Below are positions 13,705-26,500 of a stretch of DNA of 64,000 bases, piece by piece. Under the pieces are notes generated by a model. The model was not told the DNA's origin. It did no database searches and worked only from the letters and a program-made list of their open reading frames with translations. The translations under genes and the position numbers were made by a program. The stretch comes from Corbicula japonica. Lineage: Eukaryota; Mollusca; Bivalvia; Venerida; Cyrenidae. The first letter of the stretch is position 1, and each line of letters begins with the position of its first letter. The stretch spans positions 1,240,001 through 1,304,000 of the forward strand of contig JAZAYU010000113.1 of assembly GCA_038501625.1 (NCBI GenBank). Direction: 5' to 3'.

Positions 13705-13736
13705 CTGGGTTAAAGTATACGTATACTTTAACCCAG
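13705..13736. repeat. Perfect 32-bp palindrome
   Basis: CTGGGTTAAAGTATAC is followed directly by its exact reverse complement. It lies about 740 bp upstream of the PPIL4 start codon. It may be the remnant of a MITE or a binding site. Confidence 0.7.
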
Positions 13737-13959
13737 TGTTAATACTCTGTGGTGAAATTTTAAAACCAGATAAATATGTTTGTCAGATTATCAGAGATAA
13801 TTTGTTACAACTGAAATACTTGGTCTATCAAATATAAGCATACAGCGTCTCAGTTCGACTTTCCCTATGCATGTCTCTACCTCAGTTGAAAATCTTATAA
13901 CGACTGAGAAAGAGTCAATGTAAGTCCCGGCAATGAAGTCCCGGATTATACTGATTCCA

Positions 13960-14417
13960 GGTTAGACTACAGTAATTCATTTCCCATAGACTCCCAGTAT
14001 AGCTTCATCTCCTATTCTGAATTAGCTATTGGGTCAAGGCCTTAAAATCTTACTTTTGCAAATAAAACTAAACTAGAGACATCATAAAAACACAACAAAA
14101 ATATAGCGTAACCAGTAAACCTTTTCGCGACATGCACTGGAATACCACCACCCTCAGATTTGCGCCACTTTCAGTTTCACTTTGTCCAAAATAATACCCA
14201 TTTTTAAAGATAAAAATTTTCATACACTCAAAATAAAAATGCAAATTTGTTGTTTCAACTTCTCCTATACACTGTGCATTTTCACATAGCTATTTAATAT
14301 TTTTTATTCTGCTTTTGCATTTTCAACCAATCACAGAATTACTTTATCTAATGGTCCGCACAAACCCTAGACAAAATTGACTGGTTCCCGAGCCACCTGA
14401 ATTACTGTAGTGTAACC
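13960..14417 (-). mobile_element. 458-bp MITE, copy 1, next to PPIL4 start
   Basis: This is the reverse-complement copy of the family also found at 22078-24362 and 26062-26519. The termini are GGTTAGACTACAGTAATTCA and the inverted form of GGTTACACTACAGTAATTCA. The length is the same 458 bp as copy 3. It has no coding capacity. It ends 56 bp before the PPIL4 ATG, so PPIL4 transcription probably starts in or beside it. Confidence 0.9.
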
Positions 14418-14473
14418 TCCACCAACGACAACATTAGATTTTGTGTTTACCAGTTTACAACACCCTGACGAAA
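14418..14473 (+). promoter_or_regulatory. PPIL4: PPIL4 5' leader / core promoter region
   Basis: These 56 bp are all that separates the MITE from the PPIL4 start codon. No TATA box is evident. The start context is CGAAAATGG, with A at -3 and G at +4, which is favourable. The transcription start may lie here or inside the MITE; the sequence alone does not tell. Confidence 0.4.
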
Positions 14474-14543
14474 ATGGCAGTTATAATGGAAACATCAGTT
14501 GGCGAACTGACGATCGATCTATTTACTGACGAAAGGCCAAAAT
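14474..14543 (+). CDS. PPIL4: PPIL4 coding exon 1
   Basis: Seventy nt starting [17 protein letters not shown], the standard PPIL4 N-terminus. The exon ends one base into a Cys codon, before donor GTACAT. Confidence 0.93.
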
Positions 14544-17500
14544 GTACATTTTCATTCTTTCGCTAACTCTTTACTTTAAAATGATACTACCTTCACAGTG
14601 TACACTCGAAAGTTCGACCCTACTTCCGATCACAGGTGGCAGTATCATTGTCTTTACCCCCCCCCCCCCCCCCCCCCCCCCCCCCACCACTCCCCACAAA
14701 GACCCTGCTACAACCCTGAAAATATACCTTGGTACTTTCAGTCAACATAGTCTTTCAACATCTACACAAAATTAATCAGAAAAAAAAATCTCGTTGTTAT
14801 ACAAACATAATCAGTGATCAATGGGGGGGGGGGGGTAAAGACAATGATACTGCCACCTGTGCTTCCGATAGCGCTGACTATACACATAGCCATCACGAAG
14901 GAGCTGGTTAAAAAGCGGGTAAGAAATTGAATAAAGAGTAATTGTTTAATTTTTGGACTTTAAATACTTAGAATAGCAAGAAAAAGAGTGCGTCAAGTTA
15001 TAAAATGAACGTGATACAACGTTAACTTCGAAAAAAAACGATCGATCACCAAAATTTACAAACAAAATGTCAATCGTGTCACTTCAAACGTCCACTTCAA
15101 AGCTTTATTTACATTGTTTGGCCGAAATTCGTTTTCCTATGTGAAGTGTATTCATTACTGTATCACTTCATGTAGTTTATACCTTGAATACCTTGAATCT
15201 TCGGAGTCTTCAAAAAGTCGATGACTTGTGTACTCCCCCTATAAAGTTATTAACTATGCCCGGTTCATATATACTGTCTGTATTAAACCTCTTATACGCC
15301 CATTCTTTGTCCAGTTTGGTCTTAAAACTAAGAATTGTTTCACTACATACGGTTTCTTCTTTTAAAATGTTCCACTGGTCAATACTTCTTGCAGGAAAAG
15401 TGTTCAATTTTAGCGATTTATTACATCTGATTTTTTCAATTTTGAATATGTGTCCCCGTGTGACATTTTCATTGAATTTGAAGAATTTTTCATAATTGAT
15501 GTCTTCAAAGTGATTTATAATCTTGAAAATTTCAATAAGGTCATATCTGTTTCTTCTATAATGAAGTGTAGGCAAGTTAAGATATTCTAGACGGTTTCTA
15601 TAACTGAGATTTCTTATTTCTGGAACTAGCTTTGTAGCGCGACGTTGCACATTTTCTATAAGTTGCATGTTTTTCTTTGTCCATGGGCTCCATACAGAAC
15701 CACCATAGTCTAATATTGAACGAACAAGACTTTTATACAAAGTCAAAAAAAGCATGTTTATCAAGACGTGAGAATGTACGTTTGATTAATCCTAAAATCT
15801 GATTAGCTTTGTTCACTATTTGGCTGATATGCTTGTCAAATTTCAAGTTACTTTGAAAAGTAATTCCAAGATCTTTTTCTTCTTTAACAACAGGCAAGTC
15901 CTTGACAGTACCACTTTTATCAGTCATGGAGTATGTGAAAGGAAATTTAATGTTCCCCATTTGCATTGACTTGCACTTGGGCACTGAGAATTCCAACAAC
16001 CAATTCTTTGACCATTCACTCAGTATATTCAAATCCTCCTGAATTTCAATTTGATCATTTTGGGAAGTTATTCCTGAATAAATTTTACAGTCGTCAGCAA
16101 AAAGTTTGCATACTGATTTCAACTTGTCAGGCATGTCATTTACATAAAGTATAAATAATGTTGGTCCTAGTACCGAGCCTTGGGGTATTCCTGATGTTAC
16201 GTTTTCCCAGTCAGAAAATTTACCATTTATGGAAACACGTTGTCTTCTATTGGTTAGAAAACTTTCAACCCAGTCAATAATTTGACCACCAAAACCGTAA
16301 CTTTTCATTTTCTCTAGAAGCCGTCTGTGAGGGACAGTATCAAAAGCTTTCTTGATGTCTAGATATAAAACATCTGTTTTTAATCTTGTCCCAACCCACC
16401 AGTTTTCGAAAAACTCGAATTTTCATTTGCACTGGTAGTGTGATAAGATGGTACGGCTACTAGCAAAGTTTAAAAAACAAATGGTCCGGCTAATAGCAGT
16501 CTTTATGTACGGCTACTAGGGTTGACTAAATAATCTTTTTCATCAATTTTATTGTTGTTCTGACGTCATATTATAAATTATTATTAAATATCTCTGATAG
16601 TTAGAATATAGGCTAAAAATGAAATATTTTGATAATTTTCATCGCCTATTATCTCTGTAGCAGTATGCCGCAATCCCCGTTATAAATATACTTTCGACTT
16701 CTCTATTTTTGTAAATCATATTTTAAAAAATCCGCCCATATACAAAATAGACTTGCTTCACTATTTTCTTTCAGCAGAACAGTCGCATTTTGAAACATAC
16801 TGCATAGAAAGTACATATTTGATATTTGGTTTCTGGTGAAATAATAACAAATCTTGAAAGCGACGACAAAACTCGTGTATAGTTACTCCACATTGAAATG
16901 AATTGGTAAAAAATTGCGTTGCATAATTATTTCCATTTTACGCACCATTTGCAACGATGCAAGATAACTCCTTAATCAACTCGACTTACTCTAGAAGCCC
17001 AAACGCATTTCCCCAGGTCCGTATAGCATATTCCCCCATACACGCACGCACGCACGCAAGAGTTTTGTTGATTGTAAGAAGTGCTTTTGTACATGGTTAT
17101 TTGGGCTTCTGATTGGTTTGCAATAAGTGTCTGCCAATGGTTGCAATCTGATACAAATCTTTTATAGATTGGCTAGAACATATTTTTGTCGAGCCCACTT
17201 GCGGTTAGCTCGACTTAGTCGCCACTTTTGGAGGTTTGGTGTATGTGCGTGCGTGCGTCCGTCCGTGCGTCTGTCCGGATTTGTCCGGACCATTTCTCCT
17301 ATATGAATGGAGGGACTTCTTGGCCAGATCTATATACGGCATTTTCAGTACAATATTAATCAACGGTTTTCTCACATTTAGGTACTGCTATTCACTACCT
17401 AGGCACTGCCATTCACTACCTAGGTACTGCTATTCACTACCTAGGTACTGCTATTCACTACCTAGGTACTGCTATTCACTACCTAGGTACTGCTATTTAC

Positions 17501-20500
17501 TACCCATTTACTACACCGGTACCTACTGCTATTCACTACCTGGGTACTGCTATTCACTACCTAGGTACTGCTATTCACTACCCATTTACTACACCGGTAC
17601 CTACAAGTTATATATTATTGTCCAATCATGATGGTTTAATGGTCTTCCAACCCACGAAAACGTTTTAATAAGGAAAATATTTTTAAAAACAAAGGTAAAT
17701 TGGTGTTTTATTCTGATCAAAACCCTGCTACAAATCGTGGCTGACTATCGAACTTATTTTAAACCATACCGATGGTCGCTTGCATGTTTCTGGTCACTTA
17801 TTATCAGTGCCCGATCGATTACTAGACTCACCGGAAAACGCTAGAAAATACCAGAAAAAAACAACACTTAATAATCGATCTGAAAATACCATGTTCAAAT
17901 GCTAAAAATGGTATATTTTATTATCATAAATTGATATGTATATATATACGAATTTGCATAAAATATTTTTCAAACATTGTCTTAAATCCAACTCCCATGT
18001 TCAGCCCATGGTTTCCTCTTACCAATCAGACATTTTTTTGCGTTACGACATCTTTCAAGGTTTTGCGTCAATAAACGATGTAGTCAATAGAATTGTAAGC
18101 AATTTTCATTAAGGCTGTGAGATTGTCAAGCCATTTAATAGTGTACAATTCAGTGCCATTGTTTATTTCCATTGCATCCCATTTTAACTTGTATAGTAAA
18201 TATCCAATGATTTCTGCGGCGACCCTTATTGCTACGCATCAAAGGTCTCTTGTATACATATAATTTCATTAAATAAATTCGTCATTAATGCTTATTTCTC
18301 CGACCACTGAATGATTCGGGGACGATTAGTAGCCGTACCATTTTTAGAAAGAAAACGCTAGTAGCCGGACTGTCAATAAGCTAGTAGCCGTACCATCTTG
18401 TCACACTACCAGTGCAAATGAAAATTGGAGTTTTTCGAAAACTAGCGGGTTGGGACAAGATTTAACTACATGAAGTGATACAGTAATGAATACTCTTCAC
18501 ATAGTAAAACGAATTTCGGTCAAACAATTTAAATAAAGCTTTGAAATGGACGTTTGAAGTGACACGATTGACATTTTTAATGTAAATTTTGGTGATCGAT
18601 CATATTTTTTCGAAGTTAACGTTGTATCACGTTCATTTTATAACTCGACGCACTCTATTTCTTGCTAGTCTAAGTATATAAAGTCAAAGAAATAAATAAT
18701 TACTCTTTATTCAATTTCTAACCCGCTTTTTAACCAGCTCCTTCGTGATGGCTATGTGTATAGTCAGCGCTATCGGAAGTAGGGTCGGACTTTCGAGTGT
18801 ACACTGTGACCTTGTAACTATGTCATTTGTTTTAGCCGAATTTTATTTGTCCGCATTGTGTAGCACTTTCCATGTGTGTGTGTTTTGCTCTTTACTTGTT
18901 CATTTTGAAATGAAATGAAATTAACAAAAGTGATATCAAAATATTCGAGACATTGGTAAGCCAAAGTTATTACTCATTCATCAACACACACTCCCAAGGA
19001 AACATTTGATGTAGAAAAGACGTTGGATTGACGTCAAACTATGACGTTGGATCAACATTGGATTTTGGTTGGAAATGAACGTATTTAAGGTATGACCATC
19101 CTAATGGGCACTATTAAGAATCCAACATCTGATTATTTTTTCATCAACTGCTTCATACCACTGACTTGTATGCAAAATTTTAATGATTTTCACCGTGTAG
19201 TTTTTGAGATTTTTAGCTTTTTTTATTTAAAAAAGTGAGAAAAAACGTGAAAGTATCCAAATTCTTTAATCGGTGACAAATTTTTTTGTTATTGATAAAT
19301 TCAACCCTTATTTTTTACAGTTTATCCAAAATATGTTATATTTCACTAAACCAATTTAAGATATAATATATAAATACATAATTTATCTTAAAATGACATT
19401 TTTTGACCAAATAAATTTTAAAAATGCATTTTTTTATATTTCACGAGACTAAATTAATGAAAATTGTGCAAAATCCTGATTGGTGCAATATACAAAAATT
19501 TACCATTTTTTAACTATATACCTTAAACAAACTTTATACAAAATTTCAGAGAAGTTTACCGTCCAGTTTTAGAAATTTTCAAATTGATGACTTGAATAAA
19601 CACTATTCTGATAGCGAAAACCCCTTTAATCTTGATTATTTTGCTTATTTTAGTTTAAATCATGAGAATTTTATATTCAATGACAGAATTATACAGGAAA
19701 AAAAAGAAATATGCCAATTATTTAAGCTCTAGGCTTACAAAAAAAATTAGGTTCCAGTGGGATTTGAACCCCGGTCCTCCTGGGTGATAGAAATCTATCC
19801 TAACTTACTACTATAGTTACCTCCGTTGGATACTCTTCTTGATATAGGTATTCATTAGGATGGTCACACCTTAAGACATCATTTCTGGACGTCAGGTGTT
19901 TTCTGTAGTGATGGGCAGTCGGCTGGAATTTTCAACATCGATTAATCAGAACTTTCAACCAACTAATTAATTGACTAATCGGCAATTATCGGACATTAAA
20001 GAAATTATATACATTTCGCGCATTATACACTTAGAACTTAGAATAGCATTACAATACAGTTGTCTATGTCTGTATAATCATTTTTAATGTTTTTCTTTCA
20101 TTATATAAAGAATAACTGGTTACTGTCTTTTTATAATAGGTGATATAGGTCAAGACCGATATGCAGGGTTGGCAAAATGACGGCAAATATGAGTATTTTC
20201 CATGCCGGCGGTATTTACCGGCAAATACTGGCAATTACTGGCAAATACTGGTCAATTGAATTGACCAGTCTTGAATTTATACAAATATACCTATTATCTG
20301 AATCATATATTATAATATATACATGTATAATTTCAAGTTTGCACATCAACTGCGATTATATTTATAATTAAGTTTAACACTTTTATCAGTTATATTTAAT
20401 AAATAAATATTAAAGTACTGAAAAAGTGGTCATTTAAATTGACCACCCATGGAATTTATGCAATACAATGTTTTCCTGATAGTCAGCATTTGGACAACTT

Positions 20501-23500
20501 CAAAATTCAATTATTAACAATAATGGATTCAGCATTTAAGAGAGTTAATTTTAATTATAACCAAGTAATGCACACAACTTAAATATACATGAATACAATA
20601 ACAAATCAGGTAAGATACAAAGAAGCCTCTGTCTACCAGTCAATCTCTTCTTTCCCCCTAACTTAACCTAAGATATCTGTAACAGAACACCAGTTTGGCA
20701 GCTTTCTGCAGTAATACCAATACACAACCATTTACTTGCACATAGAAGAATCCTAAAGGTTATTTGTGACACTTTACTGTTGCCTTTGTTGCCCCTGGCT
20801 GTTACAGCTCCATGTATGAAACATGTTGTTTTAATACACTGCAACTCCATTATATCGCGGACCTCGGGGTCCAAGCCCGCCAATCGCGATATAAACGGAG
20901 CACGATATAAGTAAATAATCGCGCATAATCCATGAGAATTCATTTGTTTTGGCTGTCAGATGCATGTATATCGCGGTGTTGCGTAATTAACACGCCGTGA
21001 AATCTACTGGTATATCAGGGAGTACGTTCCGTGCTGGACAATTTTTTTTTAAACAACTTTATTCAATAATATATCAAGATTAATTTTTAATAAAAAGAAA
21101 TTAATTAATGTGCAAACAAAGATCGCCGTCATAAATTTCCATCGGTGCCGTAATATTAATTTCGGTACTTTCAACTGATCGACAATCTGTTGGTCGGTCA
21201 TGGTCGGAGATGTAGTCTAGACCTTATGGCCTTGCTTGTTATGTGTCAAGTGAACAGGTGGATCAGCATTAATTTCTCACCTGCTGCATTTTTATGTTCT
21301 AAGTAAAAAAAAGACAGTTCTTAAAGATTTATTTTTACTTTAAGTGCTTAAAGTCATCACCTGATATGAAATTTAATTAAAAAATATGAGTAATTTAATT
21401 ATTATTATGATTATACATTAATAACAGTCAACTAAGTTAAGATTTCTGCAGAATTTTAAGGCAAAAAAACTCATCTAAGTAGTATTTGCCAGTATTTTCC
21501 AGTATTTGCCACTTTGGGGAGTATTTTTCAGGACGGTAAATACCGGTAAATACCACCAGTAAATACCGGGGGTGGTATTTACCACCCAACCCTGCCGATA
21601 TGGTGGTAGGAAAGGCAAGGCTCTGCTGAGCCTTTTCAGACTATATAGGCAGAGTCCAATATCACCTGTTATCAAAAGACAGTAACCTGTTGGGAACTGT
21701 CAAACCTGCCATCCTTGAACAGCTTTAGTTTAGGGGTCGTAGGCTTTTATTCCAATGTGCAAAATCCACAACTTTTTTCCAGCTAACTTTTTCGAAAAAA
21801 GCTAGTCTCTGTATTTCCTTGCTGAAATATACACAAAAGTATAGTCTTCATTTTACTTTTTTACTTCACTCTTCAGTCAGTTGAAATATAACACCAGCAA
21901 CAAAACCATTTTAGTTATTTTCAAACCGAAATGGCCTAGACGCTGGCATTCAGTCGGGAATTCTAGTCATCCAAGGTTAACATCCATCAGCACAGAATAA
22001 GAAACACATTTCAGTCTAATAAAATCCATAAAATACATCCGAATTGAATACACTTTCAATTATCATGCCGGAATTTAGGTTACACTACAGTAATTCAGGT
22101 GGCTCGGGAACCAGTCAATTTTTTCTAGGGTTTGTGCGGACCATTAGATAAAGTAATTCTGTGATTGGTTGAAAATGCAAAAGCAGAATAAAAAATATTA
22201 AATAGCTATGTGAAAATGCACAGTGTATAGAAGAAGTTGAAACAAAACATTTGCATTTTTAGCTCACCTGAGCACGAAGTGCTCATGGTGAGCTTTTGTG
22301 ATCGCTTGATGTCCGTCGTCCGTCCGTCCGTGCGTGCGTGCGTCATCAACTTTTTCTTCAAACGACTTCTTCTCCTGAACTCCTGGGCCAATCTTGCTGA
22401 AACTTGGCAGGAATGTTACCTGCATGAAGCTTTACCAAAATTGTTCAAATGGTTCCAGTCCATTGCCTATCTAGGTCACAGAGGTTAAAAATAGATTTTG
22501 AACATGAAATTTTAAAAAAATCTTCTTCTCTGAAACCGTAAGGCCTAGAACTTTGATATTTGCTGTGTAGCATCACCTAGTGGTCCTCTTCCAAGATTGT
22601 TCAAATTATAGCCCTGGGGTCAAAATTGGCCCCGCCCCAGGGGTCACTTGATTTTACATAGACTTATATAGGAAAAACTATAAAAATCTTCTTGTCTGAA
22701 ACCACAAGGCCTAGAGCTTAGATATTTGGCATTTAGCATCCTCTAGTGGAACTCTACAAAGTTTGTTCAAATTATTTCCCTGGGGTCAAAATTGGCCCCG
22801 CCTCAGGGGTCACTTCATTTTGCATAGACTTATATAGGAAAAACTTTAAAAATCTTCTTGTCTGAAACCACAAGGCCTAGAGCTTAGATATTTGGCATTT
22901 AGCATCCTCTAGTAGAACTCTACAAAGTTTGTTCAAATTATTTCCATGGGGTCAAAATTGGCCCCGCCCCAGGGGTCACTTCATTTTGCATAGACTTATA
23001 TAGGAAAAAAAAATCTTCTTGTCTGAAACCACAAGGCTTAGAGCTTAGATATTTGGCATTTAGCACCCTCTAGTGGAACTCTACAAAGATTGTTCAAATT
23101 ATTTCCCTGGGGTCAAAATTGGCCCCACCCCAGGGGTCACTTCATTTGACATAGACTTATATAGGAAAAACTTTAAAAATCTTCTTGTCTGAAACCCCAA
23201 GGCCTAGAGCTTAGATATTTGGCATTTAGCATCCTCTAGTGGAACTCTACAAAGTTGTTCAAATTATTTCCCTGGGGGTCAAAATTGGGCCCGCCCCAGG
23301 GGTCACTTCATTTTGCATAGACTTATATAGGAAAAACTTAAAAAATCTTCTTGTCTGAAACCACAAGGCCTAGAGCTTAGATATTTGGCATTTAGCACCC
23401 TCTAGTGGAACTCTACAAAGATTGTTCAAATTATTTCCCTGGGGTAAAAATTGGCCCCGCCCCAGGGGTCACTTCATTTGACATAGACTTATATAGGAAA

Positions 23501-26500
23501 AACTTTAAAAATCTTCTTGTCTGAAACCACAAGGCCTAGAGCTTAGATATTTGGCATTTAGCATCCTCTAGTGGAACTCTACAAAGTTTGTTCAAATTAT
23601 TTCCCTGGGGTCAAAATTGGCCCCGCTCTAGGGGTCACTTCATTTTGCATAGACTTATATAGGAAAAACTTAAAAAATCTTCTTGTCTGAAACCACAAGG
23701 CCTAGAGCTTAGATATTTGGCATTTAGCACCCTCTAGTGGAACTCTACAAAGATTGTTCAAATTATTTCCCTGGGGGTCTAAATTGGCCCCGCCCCAGGG
23801 GTCAGTTCATTTGACATAGACTTATATAGGAAAAACTTTAAAAATCTTCTTGTCTGAAACCACAAGGCCTAGAGCTTAGATATTTGGCATTTAGCATCCT
23901 CTAGTAGAACTCTACAAAGATTGTTCAAATTATTTCCCTGGGGTCAAAATTGGCCCCGCACCAGGGTCACTTCATTTTATATAGACTTGTATAGGAAAAA
24001 CTTTAAAAATCTTCTTGTCTGAAACCACAAGCTGAGAGTACTTTTGTACTCAGGTGAGCGATATAGGGCCATCATGGCCCTCTTGTTATTTTGAGTGTAT
24101 GAAAATTTTTATCTTTAAAAATGGGTATTATTTTGGACAAAGTGAAACTGAAAGTGGCGCAAAGCTGAGGGTGGTGGTATTCCAGTGCATGTCGCGAAAA
24201 AGTTTACTGGTTACGCTATATTTTTGTTGTGTTTTTATGATGTCTCTAGTTTAGTTTTATTTGCAAAAGTAAGATTTTAAGTCCTTGACCCAATAGCTAA
24301 TTCAGAATAGGAGATGAAGCTATACTGGGAGTCTATGGAAAATGAATTACTGTAGTCTAACCTAAATATAAAACTGAAAGTCATGGACTGTCTTCTCAAG
24401 ATGCCAAATTTGAAATAGATATTGCCATCAGTTGGTATGTAGTCAGTTTCAAGACAAATTTGGAGTGTTTCTGAACAATTTTATGGAATCACATAGGTAA
24501 ATAATTGTCAGAAGTCTTGATTTTGGTCATGGGATACTGAAATAGTTACAGTTTGCATATTCATCCAATGAGAGGTGTTGGTAGCATTTCAGAGAAGCAC
24601 TTTTATTTTCTTTTATTTCAATAACAGCTTGGACATGGAATATTTGTGCATAGAAATATGTCGCGTATTCATATGTATGTTTGTTTTCCTTCAAAACATC
24701 GGCTGGTTTTCGCTGAAAGTAGGTTGTCGGCTGAAGTTCACCATTTAGTGGTTAGTAAAGAAGTATGGAATTTTTGCCATTATTGCCATTCAAGATGCAC
24801 ATTTTGATGTACCTTATATCTTTCTAAGCATGAAAATCTGCCTTATTCACATACATAATACTGCAATGCCTATGAAAAAGCCAGTTCATAAAGCATAATG
24901 CTGCTGATGGGTTCACTATGGCCTTATGGAACTTAAGAGTTGTGTTTCAGAATTATGAATTACAAAAACCTTGAAAGAAAATGTGAGTCTAGAGGTCAAA
25001 AGCTGTCTAACTGATAATCAAATTGGATCATTTTAGTTACAAATCATCATTTTAAACAAAAATCTCAAGTCAAAATAATCAAAACCTTGTAAATCACTGT
25101 TAGACCCTGTTAAATATGGCAATTCAGTTTTTATGAATTACCTCCCTTTACAATAAACAGTTATCAGTGGATGTTCAGACAGCTCTTAGAAGTATTTTGA
25201 CTACTTTACACTGAAAAATGCCCTATTTATAAGTATTTTATTTTATTTCTAGACATAAATGGCATTTAACAGGGTTATTCAGCAATAATGGGTACAGTAT
25301 AAGATTTTGAGTCAAGGATGACTCAAATAAAGCTCATTCCTGAAGGATTTAGTAGACAGTGGTGTGATTATAAGCAAATAGCTGTGTCTGTGGTTGGAGA
25401 TTTCCTTATTTTCAGTACATATTTTACATTATTTTTGCTAAATTGCATATCTTTTGATATTTTAGTATCATAAAATATGCAAATTGAGGTGCCAAAAGTG
25501 CCCTATAGGTAAATTTTAGCCTGTTTTTCCTTGGTCTAGCTCTCCATATTTGCTATGACTGTCATCTTGTGTTGCTGATATAGACTTAAACAGTATTCTT
25601 TTCACATATAGTTGTGTTTATATGTAATCTTGAAGTCATATTCAGTTGGATAATAACTTAAGGCAGTACTACAGGATCAGGAAAAAAGTAAAAATGTTAA
25701 AATTCTTGATTTTGAAGAGGGGGTGGGGAAACAAAATTAGCTCTAAGTTAAAGACTATTAAGGCCAAGCAAAAAAATTTGGTGCATTATGTGACACACAT
25801 GTTGACATCTTCATTGTAGAAGTTATATAGCATTTGTTTGAAAATTATAATTTTCCTGAATTTTTGTGTACCACTTTTCATAACTAAAATCACAGGAAAT
25901 TTATTGCAGGAAATTGGGCTTATCAGCTTGTATTTGATTTCAGTTTGTGGGTAAAGTATGGGATAATGAAAGACAAAAAAGTGGTTTCAGTGTTCAGAAT
26001 AATTTATTTATTTGGATAAAACAGAATAAAGTCATTATAACAAGTAAGCCATGCATCTTTAGGTTACACTACAGTAATTCAGGTGGCTCAGGAACCAGTC
26101 AATTTTGTCTAGGGTTTGTGTGGACCATTAGATAAAGTAATTCTGTGATTGGTTGAAAACGCAAAAGCAGAATAAAAAATATTAAATAGCTATGTGAAAA
26201 TGCACAGTGTAAAGAAGAAGTTGAAACAAAACATTTGCATTTTTATTTTGAGTGTATGAAAATTTTTATCTTTAAAAATGGGTATTATTTTGGACAAAGT
26301 GAAACTGAAAGTGGCGCAAAGCTGAGGGTTGTGGTATTCCAGTGCATGTCGCGAAAAAGTTTACTGGTTACGCTATATTTTTGTTGTGTTTTTATGATGT
26401 CTCTAGTTTAGTTTTATTTGCAAAAGTAAGATTTTAAGGCCTTGACCCAATAGCTAATTCAGAATAGGAGATGAAGCTATACTGGGAGTCTATGGAAAAT

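Larger units (their letters stand above)
9848..13959. other. Gene-free stretch between candidate exon and PPIL4
   Basis: No coding exon is supported. The stretch holds a CT-rich tract (about 10900-10935), a poly-C tract near 11660-11675, a hairpin motif AGGCTC..GAGCCT near 10360 that recurs inverted near 51670, and the TTGCTGAT-rich region given below. Confidence 0.45.
14594..18808. mobile_element. Transib/RAG-type TIR element (non-autonomous), CACAGTG ends, 5-bp TSD
   Basis: Both ends begin CACAGTGTACACTCGAAAGT in inverted orientation, and ACCTT is duplicated directly outside (14589-14593 and 18809-18813). The arms are about 480 bp long. The right arm at 18323-18808 is intact. The left arm is split by a MITE (14631-14861) and a LINE fragment (about 15179-16381). 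CAC-starting termini with a 5-bp duplication are the hallmark of the Transib/RAG superfamily, and CACAGTG equals the RSS heptamer. I see no nonamer at 12 or 23 bp and no RAG1- or Transib-like frame in the interior. The class call is therefore structural. Confidence 0.7.
20114..21691. mobile_element. Small TIR MITE split by hAT copy 1
   Basis: AACTGGTTACTGTCTTTTTA at the left matches the inverted right end with a few mismatches over about 36 bp. The MITE itself is only about 140 bp; the rest is the hAT at 20164-21594. Confidence 0.65.

Noticed and set aside
14542..14911. Proline-rich open frame after PPIL4 exon 1
   Set aside because: It reads through intron 1 and the poly-C border of a MITE; the donor at 14544 and the conserved exon 2 show that it is not coding.
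17236..17631. 131-codon frame with YCYSLPR repeats
   Set aside because: Product of the 21-bp minisatellite inside a transposon; not a gene.
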